This document shows positions 1 through 8,047 of a stretch of 64,000 nucleotides of DNA, one piece after another. The translations under genes were made by a program, and so were the position numbers. The notes under the pieces are model-generated. The model had not been told where the DNA came from. It was given only the letters and a program-made list of their open reading frames with translations, and did not search any database. The DNA lies in NCBI RefSeq assembly GCF_023516595.1, contig NZ_JAMGBG010000023.1, positions 180,539 through 244,538 of the forward strand, in the 5' to 3' direction. The stretch is from Streptomyces neyagawaensis (lineage in GTDB: Bacteria; Actinomycetota; Actinomycetes; Streptomycetales; Streptomycetaceae). Position 1 is the stretch's first letter. Each line of letters opens with the position of its first letter.

Positions 1-1189
1 CGAGCTGCTTCAGCACGGACGCGCCCTTGGCGTAGGTGATGCCGTCGAAGTTGACGAGGACGTCGTCCAGGTCGCGGATCTCCGCCATGATCGGGTGCGT
101 CGACGGCAGCTGGTCCTGACGGTACGCCCACGTCTTCATGGAGTTGGCGAAGGACGTCCAGGCGTGCGGCCAGCGCGACTCGGGGTGGGCCGCCTGGCAG
201 GCGATCGACGTGTACGTGGCGAACGACTCGTTCAGCCACAGGTCGTTCCACCACTCCATCGTCACGAGGTCGCCGAACCACATGTGGGCCAGCTCGTGCA
301 GGATGGTCTCGGCGCGCATCTCGTACGCCGCGTCCGTCACCTTCGACCGGAACACGTACTGGTCGCGGATGGTCACCGCGCCCGCGTTCTCCATCGCGCC
401 CGCGTTGAACTCCGGTACGAACAGCTGGTCGTACTTCTCGAACGGGTACGCGTAGTCGAACTTCTCCTGGAACCACTCGAAGCCCTGCCGGGTCACGTCG
501 AAGATGTGGTCGGAGTCGAGGTACTCGGCCAGCGACGGGCGGCAGTAGATGCCCAGCGGCACGCTCTGCCCGTCCTTCTCGTACACGCTGTGCACCGAGT
601 GGTACGGGCCGACGATCAGCGCCGTGATGTACGTGGAGATACGGGGCGTCGGCTCGAAGACCCAGACGTCGTCCTTGGGCTGCGGCGTCGGCGAGTTGGA
701 GATGACGGTCCAGCCGGTCGGCGCCTTCACGGTGAACTGGAAGGTGGCCTTCAGGTCCGGCTGCTCGAAGCTCGCGAACACCCGGCGGGCGTCCGGGACC
801 TCGAACTGGGTGTAGAGGTACGCCTGGTCGTCGACCGGGTCGACGAACCGGTGCAGACCCTCACCCGTGTTGGTGTACGCGCAGTCCGCCGCGACCCGCA
901 GGATGTTGCGGCCCTCCAGCAGACCGGGCAGCGTGATCCGGGAGTCCGCGAAGACCTCCGCCGGGTCGAGCGCGTCGCCGTTCAGCGTCACCTCGTGGAC
1001 CGTCGGGGCCACCAGGTCGATGAAGGTCTCCGTACCGCCCCGGGCGGCGTCGAAGCGCACCGTGGTCACGGACCGGTAGGTGCCGCCCTCCTGCGCGCCG
1101 GTGAGGTCGAGTTCGATCTCGTACGAGTCAACGCTGAGCAGCTCCGCCCGCTGCTGAGCCTCTTCGCGGGTCAGGTTTGTGCCAGGCAC
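1..1189 (-). CDS. pepN: M1 family aminopeptidase N, N-terminal part (cut by window edge)
   Basis: Zinc metallopeptidase removing N-terminal residues from peptides, probably cytoplasmic. About 396 codons are inside the window and the C-terminal half lies beyond the left edge. Read on the minus strand, it shows the exopeptidase motif GAMEN near position 390 and the zinc motif HELAHMW (HExxH) near 280. The start is GTG at 1189 (V-P-G-T-N-L-T-R-E-E), with GAGGAG eight bases upstream; an ATG just upstream is out of frame. The protein is paralogous to the complete gene at 12490-15066, which starts VPGENLSRDEAQ and shares the same motifs. A divergent DUF1203 gene begins 136 bases away. Family is certain; physiological substrate is unknown. 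Confidence 0.95.
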   Translation of the reverse strand, partial: MPGTNLTREEAQQRAELLSVDSYEIELDLTGAQEGGTYRSVTTVRFDAARGGTETFIDLVAPTVHEVTLNGDALDPAEVFADSRITLPGLLEGRNILRVAADCAYTNTGEGLHRFVDPVDDQAYLYTQFEVPDARRVFASFEQPDLKATFQFTVKAPTGWTVISNSPTPQPKDDVWVFEPTPRISTYITALIVGPYHSVHSVYEKDGQSVPLGIYCRPSLAEYLDSDHIFDVTRQGFEWFQEKFDYAYPFEKYDQLFVPEFNAGAMENAGAVTIRDQYVFRSKVTDAAYEMRAETILHELAHMWFGDLVTMEWWNDLWLNESFATYTSIACQAAHPESRWPHAWTSFANSMKTWAYRQDQLPSTHPIMAEIRDLDDVLVNFDGITYAKGASVLKQL

Positions 1190-1325
1190 GCGGTCATCTC
1201 CTCGTTATGTGTCGGTTCGGTCATCCTTCCACGGCACGGGGAGTTGGGCGACGACCAGGTTGACCCGCACCACTACGTCCGGAAACCGCCGGTGGTCCGG
1301 CGCGGCGCGCACCACGCTGAGGGGC

Positions 1326-1805
1326 ATGAAGACCCACACCGCGCGCCCCCTGGACGCCCTCACCCTGAAGCAGCTGCGGACGGCGGACGACGCCGGCCGG
1401 CCCCCCACCGCCGTCACCGACACCGAGGGCGGCGCCCCGCTGCGCTGCTGCCTGCGGCACAGCCGACCGGGTGAGTCGACCGCCCTCGTGTCCTACGCGC
1501 CGCTGCGCCGCTGGGCGGCCGCCACCGGCGTCGACCCGGGCGCCTACGACGAGCGGGGCCCCGTCTTCATCCACGCCGGGGAGTGCCCCGGACCGGCCGA
1601 CGACGACCGGCTGCCGTTCACGAACAGCCACCGCGTCCTGCGCCGCTACGCCGCCGACGGCCGCATCCTCGGCGGACGGCTCGTCGAGGGGCCCGACGAC
1701 CACGGGACGGCCCTCACCGAGGCCTTCGCGGACCCCGAGGTCGCCCTCGTCCACGTCCGGGCCGTCGAGTACGGCTGCTTCCTGTACGAGGTGCGGCGGC
1801 GCTGA
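1326..1805 (+). CDS. DUF1203 domain-containing protein
   Basis: A 159-residue soluble protein of unknown function that I recognise as DUF1203-like by overall pattern: an N-terminal L-x-x-L-R-T segment, a central V-F-I-H-A-G-E-C-P motif, then N-S-H-R-V-L-R-R-Y and a C-terminal VRAVEYGCF segment. It fills almost the usual length of the family. The ATG at 1326 follows GAGGGGC; the longer frame starting at 1179 overlaps the divergent aminopeptidase leader and is unlikely. The gene is convergent with asd, from which it is separated by a strong hairpin at 1846-1887. No signal peptide or membrane segment is visible. The domain name is moderately sure; no function can be given. Confidence 0.8.
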   Translation: MKTHTARPLDALTLKQLRTADDAGRPPTAVTDTEGGAPLRCCLRHSRPGESTALVSYAPLRRWAAATGVDPGAYDERGPVFIHAGECPGPADDDRLPFTNSHRVLRRYAADGRILGGRLVEGPDDHGTALTEAFADPEVALVHVRAVEYGCFLYEVRRR

Positions 1806-1845
1806 GCGAGGGTGCTCACGCCGGACCCCGCTCGTGCCGGGCGCG

Positions 1846-1887
1846 CCGACGGGGCGGTCACTCCCTGTGGAGTGACCGCCCCGTCGG
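1846..1887. terminator. bidirectional intrinsic-type hairpin between DUF1203 gene and asd
   Basis: Perfect 19-bp inverted repeat (1846-1864 and 1869-1887) around a four-base CTGT loop, placed between two convergent stop codons. There is no clear T-run, as is common in Streptomyces. Confidence 0.85.
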
Positions 1888-1938
1888 TGGGGAGGCATGG
1901 GCCGTCCGGCGGCGGGGCCGGCCGGGTGGCTGCCGGTG

Positions 1939-3304
<1,366 letters not shown>

Positions 3305-3949
3305 GTGGCTGTGCTGCGCAGAAAGGCGCGCCGCGTCCAGGGGGTGGACGATCCGCTGCGGGTGCCCGGCGGCCCGTCGGCCATGGGGGGCACGGGGGGC
3401 ACGGGTGCCGGGGATGAACCGCCGGCCGCCGTGACGCATCCGGCGGCAGCGGGCGACACGGGGGTGGATCCGCTGGACGCGGCCCAGGAGCGGCGGGTGC
3501 GCGCGGTGCTCGCGCTCGGCGGAGTCCCGCAGTCGGACCTGCCGGACGGGGTGCAGCAGGTACGGCTGCGGCTGCTGGAGCGGGCCGCGAGCGGCCGGGA
3601 GGCACCGCGGGACGTGTCCGCGTGGGCGGCGGTGGTCGCCTCCAACCTGGCGATGGACTGGCACCGCGCCAAGCGCCGCCAGGAGCGCCTCGGGGAGCGC
3701 CTGGCCTCGCTGCGCCAGCTGGAGCACCCCTCCGGCGAGGACTCCAGCGTGCTCTCGCTCGCCGTCACCCGCGGCCTGGACGAGCTGCCCGACGCCCAGC
3801 GTCAGGTCGTCGTCCTGCGTTTCTACGCCGACCTGCCGGTCCGGGACATCGCGGGCGAGCTCGGTATCCCCGAGGGCACGGTCAAGAGCAGGCTCCACTC
3901 AGCGGTCCGCGCCCTGCGCGCCCGCCTGCACGAGGACGAGGTGGTGTGA
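3305..3949 (+). CDS. ECF-like (sigma-70 family) RNA polymerase sigma factor
   Basis: 214 residues. An extended Gly/Pro-rich N-terminus (about 1-55) precedes a sigma-2 like segment (about 60-128, containing WAAVVASNLAMDWHRAKRR) and a clear sigma-4 helix-turn-helix (about 155-208: LPDAQRQVVVLRF, then DIAGELGIPEGTVKSRL). The start is GTG 3305 directly after a purine-rich GGGAGGGGAGG. It ends TGA one base before the ATG of the membrane partner, so the two are co-transcribed and probably translationally coupled. A GAAC-N17-CGTC promoter just upstream suggests that it drives itself. The cognate regulator is inferred to be the downstream membrane protein; the target genes are unknown. Confidence 0.88.
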   Translation: MAVLRRKARRVQGVDDPLRVPGGPSAMGGTGGTGAGDEPPAAVTHPAAAGDTGVDPLDAAQERRVRAVLALGGVPQSDLPDGVQQVRLRLLERAASGREAPRDVSAWAAVVASNLAMDWHRAKRRQERLGERLASLRQLEHPSGEDSSVLSLAVTRGLDELPDAQRQVVVLRFYADLPVRDIAGELGIPEGTVKSRLHSAVRALRARLHEDEVV

Positions 3950-3950
3950 C

Positions 3951-5150
3951 ATGGCCGCCCGGGACAACAACCGGCACGACACCGAACCCGACGACGTCGT
4001 GTTCGAGGCTGCTTCCACGACCGAGGGCGACTCGGTCGCGGGTGGCTCGGCGGAGGGCGGCTCGGCGGAGGGCGGCTCGGTCGAGGCGCCTTCGGCCGGG
4101 GGCGCCGACGCCGAAGGGGCCGTGCGCGGGGGAGCTGTATTCGAGGGAGCCGTGCGTGAGGGCGCCCAGTTCGCAGGCGCCGAGTTCGAGGAAGCCGTGT
4201 TCGAGGGTGCAGTGCGTGAGGGCGCCGAGTTCGAGGAAGCCGTGCGCGAGGCCGCCGAGTTCGAAGGCGCCGAGTACGGCGGTATGGACGCCTTGATGGC
4301 CGCGCTGCTCGACGAGCCGCTGCCGGAGGAGGCGCTGGCCGACGGCGAGTTCATGGCCGCGCGGCGGGCGGCGGCCGCCGATGTGCTGCTGCTGCGGGAG
4401 CAGCTGGGGCTGATCGGTGACGCTCTGGCCGGGGCCGACGCCGGTGCGGGCGAATCGGAGTCGGAAGCCGGCGCACCGCCGGGGCGACCCGTGGCCGCGC
4501 GGCCGGGGGACGCGGCCGGGGCCGAGACGGTCACCGGGCGCCGGCCCGCGCCCGAGACGGCCCCCGTCGCGCCGGTGACGCCCCTGCCGACGTGGCCGGC
4601 CCGCCCCCGAAGGCGCCGCCGGGCCCTGTCCATCGCCTTCGGCACGCTCGCCGCGGCTGCGGCCGCCACCGTCGTCGTGGGCCTCGGCGCCGTCGTCGTC
4701 CAGTCGGGCCTCGGAGGTTCGGCGGACGACGCCGGCAGCACCGCCAGTAAGCAGCAGGACAGCGGTAACTCGCCCGACGGCTCGAAGGGCGGCGCGGGCG
4801 GCGGGAACGCCGACGGGAAGGTCGATCCCCAGAGTTACAACATCGCCTGCGCCCGTCTGGTCGTCGAGGGCACCGTCGTCTCCGTCGAACCCGTCCCCGG
4901 CACCGAGCGGGACCGCGTCACCCTCGACGTCGACCGCTACTACAAGCCGGACCAGGGCGGGAAGGAGATCGTCTTCCCGCTGGACGAGGACATCGAGCCC
5001 CATGTGAAGGAGGGCGACCGCGCTCTCGTCGGCATCCCGCGCGACGGCGCCGAACCCGACCTGTGGACCACGGACCCGTCCGACATCGCCGGCCGACGAG
5101 CCTGGATCGAGACCGAGGCGCGGGAGGCGGAGGGCGAGACGTGTAGGTGA
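3951..5150 (+). CDS. acidic single-pass membrane protein with pentapeptide-like array; probable anti-sigma partner
   Basis: 399 residues, one base after the sigma-factor stop. Visible parts: an acidic N-terminal tail; about eleven consecutive five-residue units A-x-(F/R/Y)-x-(G/E) at 57-111; a helical cytoplasmic segment (about 112-160: MDALMAALLDEPLPEEAL onward); a disordered linker; a basic R-P-R-R-R-R-R stop; one membrane helix (about 226-250); and an outside domain of about 150 residues with two cysteines and a Trp/Tyr-rich beta-like pattern. The topology and operon position fit an anti-sigma or sigma-modulating protein. However, no classical zinc anti-sigma HxxxCxxC motif is present, so this role is inferred from context. 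The repeat block is encoded by a 15-bp-periodic DNA stretch. Confidence 0.75.
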   Translation: MAARDNNRHDTEPDDVVFEAASTTEGDSVAGGSAEGGSAEGGSVEAPSAGGADAEGAVRGGAVFEGAVREGAQFAGAEFEEAVFEGAVREGAEFEEAVREAAEFEGAEYGGMDALMAALLDEPLPEEALADGEFMAARRAAAADVLLLREQLGLIGDALAGADAGAGESESEAGAPPGRPVAARPGDAAGAETVTGRRPAPETAPVAPVTPLPTWPARPRRRRRALSIAFGTLAAAAAATVVVGLGAVVVQSGLGGSADDAGSTASKQQDSGNSPDGSKGGAGGGNADGKVDPQSYNIACARLVVEGTVVSVEPVPGTERDRVTLDVDRYYKPDQGGKEIVFPLDEDIEPHVKEGDRALVGIPRDGAEPDLWTTDPSDIAGRRAWIETEAREAEGETCR

Positions 5151-5210
5151 CGGGAGCCTCGGGGGCGGTCGTCACCCCAGACCGACCCCGGGGCACCGCA
5201 ACGTCCGGCC

Positions 5211-5268
5211 CGTGCCTGGGGAGGGGCGCTCGCCCCGGCCGTGCTTGGGGAGGGGCGCTCGCCCCGCC
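5211..5268. repeat. two tandem 29-bp repeats, each with a GGGGCG-CT-CGCCCC hairpin
   Basis: Units 5211-5239 and 5240-5268 differ at only a few bases. Each carries a six-base-pair hairpin. They lie in the convergent gap after the sigma partner gene, just before two further hairpins. Confidence 0.75.
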
Positions 5269-5302
5269 GACGTACACCCTCCGGTGATGTGTCCGCACAC
5301 GC

Positions 5303-5335
5303 ATACGGCCCGCCGGGGAAACCGGCGGGCCGTAT
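5303..5335. terminator. strong hairpin in convergent gap
   Basis: Perfect 14-bp stem (5303-5316 / 5322-5335) with a GGAAA loop, between convergent genes. Confidence 0.8.
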
Positions 5336-5368
5336 TCCGGCGGGCCTGAGCGGCGGCGGCTCCGCCGG

Positions 5369-5402
5369 GCACCCCGGATCGGGTTGCCCGATCCCGGGGT
5401 GC
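5369..5402. terminator. second hairpin in same convergent gap
   Basis: 15-bp stem (5369-5383 / 5387-5402) with one bulged C. It probably terminates the minus-strand gene ending at 5442. Confidence 0.65.
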
Positions 5403-5441
5403 TGTGAGCCTGGGGTGCGACGAGGGTGACCGGCGGTCAGG

Positions 5442-5678
5442 TCACTCCTGGTCGTCCCAGGTCCAGGTCTCCTTGTGGCCGGGGACGACCACACCGGGCC
5501 GCGCGCCGCCCTTGTCCGCCTTGGGGGGCACGACGACCTCCGTCACGGCGTCGTCCGCGGCCAGCCGCGTGCCCGCCGGGGCGTCGACGGCGGTGCCGAG
5601 GACGAGGGCCGCCGCCGCGGAACCCAGACCGAGGAGGGCGAGGACGCCGATGCGCCGGGAGCGCGTCGAGGAATGCAC
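5442..5678 (-). CDS. small exported or membrane-anchored protein, unknown function
   Basis: 78 residues from GTG 5678, which follows AGAGGA with a six-base spacer. A longer frame to 5750 lacks a ribosome site. The N-terminus is basic (STRSRR), then one hydrophobic segment of about 20 residues (IGVLALLGLGSAAAALVLG), then a Pro/Lys/Asp-rich tail ending TWTWDDQE. It reads as an uncleaved anchor or a signal peptide with a very short mature chain. I do not recognise a domain. It is convergent with the sigma-partner gene and precedes a LuxR regulator on the same strand, about 280 bases downstream of that regulator's stop codon. Confidence 0.65.
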   Translation of the reverse strand: MHSSTRSRRIGVLALLGLGSAAAALVLGTAVDAPAGTRLAADDAVTEVVVPPKADKGGARPGVVVPGHKETWTWDDQE

Positions 5679-5907
5679 AACCGTTCCTCTTTCGTGAGGG
5701 GTTACAGATGAGGGCCCTGTGAAGGGCCATGACCGATCATGGTTGATCACCGTCCGAAACGCAGGTGCTCACGATGGCCGCTTGCGGCCATGGCCGGACA
5801 GGGCCACCACGCCCACGATTAGGACCCGGCGGAGGGATCCCGGCGCAGGAGTCTCGGCGACGGCGACGCTACCGCCGGCCGTGCCGGACGGCAGAGACCA
5901 CGGCCGA

Positions 5908-5980
5908 CCCCGCCGTACGGCAGACGTCACAACCAGCCCCGCCGTACGGCAGACGCTACAGCCAGCCCCGCCGTACGGCC
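5908..5980. repeat. 29-bp tandem repeats with palindromic GCCGTACGGC cores
   Basis: Two full units (5908-5936, 5937-5965) and half a third (5966-5980). Each begins CCCCGCCGTACGGC, so the ten-base palindrome recurs at 5912, 5941 and 5970, exactly 29 bases apart. The block overlaps the last codons of the LuxR gene. Confidence 0.8.
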
Positions 5981-6936
5981 TCCGCGCCCGCCTCGAACCG
6001 GCTCTGCGCGTCCAGCCGCTTCATCAGGTCCGACATCAGTCGTCTGATCGTACGCACGGACAGCCCCAGCTTGCGGGCGATCCCCTGGTCGGTCATCCCC
6101 TCGGACAGCAGCTTCAGCAGGACCCGGTCGCGTTCGCTCGCCCCGTCGCCCACCGCGGCGGGGGCCTCCGCGCCCAGCGGCACGCCCTGCGCCCAGACCA
6201 GCTCGAACAGCTCAGCGAGGGCCTGTACGACGCCCTGGTAGCGGACGACGAGCGCGCCCTGGCGGCTGTCCTCGGCGTTCACCGGCACGACCGCGACCTC
6301 ACGATCGCAGATGATCATCCGCATCGGAAGGGCGGGCACGGTGCGCACCTGTCCGCCCATGGAGGTGAGCCAGGTCGCGTAGTCGGAGGTGGGCTGGTCG
6401 TTGCGGACGCTGTCGAGGTAGACGGAGCGCATCCGCACGCCCCGGTCGAAGGACTCCTGGTCCAGGGGGCGGGCCGACTCCAGGCCGGCCGCGCTGACGG
6501 CGCCGCCCGGTGTGAAGGTGCACACCTCCTGCACCGCGTCCCGAGACAGCTGCTCCAGCCGGGTGCGGACCGCGTTCACCCCGACCAGGTGCTCGGCGCC
6601 ACCCGTGTGTCGCAGCCCCAAGGCCGCGTACTCCTTGGTGAATTCGGCGACCACCGCCTGGTGCCGGGACAGATGGGCCCGCTCGGCGTCGAGTTGGGCC
6701 TCGCGGCGGCGCAGTACCGGCCCCAGGATCGTCTCGGGGTTCATCGGCAGGTACGTCGTGTCCGTGACGGGGCTCAGCAGGGAGAGATCGGAGAGCCGGT
6801 CCACGGCCGCCCGCACCTCGTCCTCGGTGAGGCCCGTGTGCCGTTGGACGTCGTGGAGGGTCCAGGACGGGTTGGTGAGCAGACTCCGGTAGACGCTGAC
6901 GGCCTCGGTGTCCGCTTCCAGGAATTCGTCCAGCAC
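5956..6936 (-). CDS. LuxR-type helix-turn-helix transcriptional regulator with TrmB-like N-terminus
   Basis: 326 residues. The N-terminal about 60 residues look like a winged helix (V-Y-R-S-L-L, then TGLTEDEVRAAVDRLSDLSLL). A coiled linker follows, then a middle domain with phospholipase-D-like spacing of the TrmB type (F-D-R-G-V-R-M-R-S-V-Y-L), and a C-terminal LuxR HTH (G-M-T-D-Q-G-I-A-R-K-L-G-L-S-V-R-T-I-R-R) ending RRGWL. The start is GTG 6936 after AAAGGG. The stop lies inside a 29-bp tandem repeat. It is the sort of LuxR regulator common in Streptomyces; no target is evident, although three palindromes beside its 3' end could be binding sites. Confidence 0.85.
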   Translation of the reverse strand: MLDEFLEADTEAVSVYRSLLTNPSWTLHDVQRHTGLTEDEVRAAVDRLSDLSLLSPVTDTTYLPMNPETILGPVLRRREAQLDAERAHLSRHQAVVAEFTKEYAALGLRHTGGAEHLVGVNAVRTRLEQLSRDAVQEVCTFTPGGAVSAAGLESARPLDQESFDRGVRMRSVYLDSVRNDQPTSDYATWLTSMGGQVRTVPALPMRMIICDREVAVVPVNAEDSRQGALVVRYQGVVQALAELFELVWAQGVPLGAEAPAAVGDGASERDRVLLKLLSEGMTDQGIARKLGLSVRTIRRLMSDLMKRLDAQSRFEAGAEAVRRGWL

Positions 6937-7258
6937 AGTCGGCCCTTTCGCCTCCCCACCCCCTCGTGCCCCGGAGGGGAATCCTAGTTCGATCCGTGCC
7001 GATTTCGCGGTGGATCGGGGATCTTGTGGCGAAGGCTACAGGGCAGGCACGACAGTGCCATGGCGCGTTGCGGCCACCCTGCGCCCCTGGTGTTCGCAAG
7101 GGCCCCGGCTGAAGATCGAAGGGCGCGACGCACAGATGTGCGGCGGCCCGTCCAACGGGGGGACGGGCCGTCGCGCCGACCGCCCCCCGTCGCCAGGGGG
7201 CGGGTGCCACGTGGGGAGCACCCGCCCCTTCCCCGCATCCGTTGAGTAACGTCTCCTC
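6937..7258. other. 322-bp divergent intergenic region, LuxR gene / NUDIX gene
   Basis: Holds upstream sequence for both genes. A perfect 11-bp hairpin (7197-7207 / 7218-7228) sits 30 bases before the NUDIX start. A TAACGT at 7247-7252, seven bases before the ATG, could be a -10 for a leaderless message. No further gene is seen. Confidence 0.6.
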
Positions 7259-7720
7259 ATGCGCGAGGACTTGCGGGTGGCGGCCTACGCCGTGTGCGTA
7301 CGGGACGGACAGGTGCTGCTGGCCCGCTGGGTCGCCCGGGACGGTACCAAGCGCTGGACCCTCCCCGGCGGCGGCATGGACCACGGCGAGGATCCCTACG
7401 ACACCGTCATCCGGGAGGCCGACGAGGAAACCGGCTACGCCGTCGAGCCGACCGCCCTCCTCGGCGTCGACTCCGTCACCGAGGACCGCTCCCGGCGTCT
7501 GGGCTCCCGCGCTGCCTTCCACAGCCTCCGCCTCGTCTACGAGGCCCGCGTGACGGGCGGCAGCCTGCGCCACGAGACCAACGGCTCGACGGACATGGCC
7601 GCGTGGCACCCCTTGGAGGAGGTCCCCGACCTGGAGCGGGTCGCCCTGGTCGACGTGGGCCTGACCCTGTGGCGGGAACGCCCCGCGAACGGCCACCTCA
7701 CACCATCGATCGCCTCGTAG
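7259..7720 (+). CDS. NUDIX hydrolase
   Basis: 153 residues. Cleaves a nucleoside diphosphate linked to another group; the exact substrate cannot be told. The Nudix box is complete: G-x5-E-x7-R-E-A-D-E-E-T-G-Y at about residues 39-61, preceded by W-T-L-P-G-G. The start is ATG 7259. There is no good ribosome site, and the TAACGT seven bases before suggests leaderless translation. It stands alone between a divergent LuxR gene and the metallophosphoesterase, which has its own long upstream region. Confidence 0.92.
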   Translation: MREDLRVAAYAVCVRDGQVLLARWVARDGTKRWTLPGGGMDHGEDPYDTVIREADEETGYAVEPTALLGVDSVTEDRSRRLGSRAAFHSLRLVYEARVTGGSLRHETNGSTDMAAWHPLEEVPDLERVALVDVGLTLWRERPANGHLTPSIAS

Positions 7721-8047
7721 GAGCGCGGGCAATCGCGCGACGAGCCACCAAATCCGAAGGCACCCCGACCACGCGACCCCGCGCGGCGCATACCCGCCCT
7801 ACCCCGTCACATGAACGAGGAGTGACCACTTCCCCTCGGTTGCCCTTATCTTCGGCAACCCCTGGCGAACACCCGTCGCCCGCGAAGATCCACGTACGGT
7901 GATCGGCGCCACCCGTTGCCACCTCGTTAACGTCGAGGTCACCCCGGCTGCCAAGCATTCAGTACGAGCGGGAACCCCACTCCGGCCCCCATCGCGGAGC
8001 GGCCCCGCGACCACTGCCGACGCGTTCGCACTCGGGGAGACCGCGCC
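7721..8047. other. 327-bp intergenic region before the metallophosphoesterase
   Basis: Contains a perfect 7-bp hairpin (7838-7844 / 7854-7860), perhaps the NUDIX terminator. It also contains two heptamers GTTAACG (7926) and GGTCACC (7937) placed 11 bases apart, resembling a Streptomyces PHO box. No gene is seen. Confidence 0.5.
7926..7943 (+). promoter_or_regulatory. PHO-box-like direct repeat
   Basis: GTTAACG and GGTCACC at 11-base spacing, compared with the Streptomyces PhoP unit GTTCACC. Five and six of seven bases match. Phosphate control of the downstream phosphoesterase is a hypothesis only. Confidence 0.3.

Noticed and set aside
95..1474. Plus-strand frame of 459 codons at the left edge
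   Set aside because: Shadow of the minus-strand aminopeptidase, whose HELAHMW and GAMEN motifs are clear; the frame is Arg/Val/Gly-biased with no start signal.
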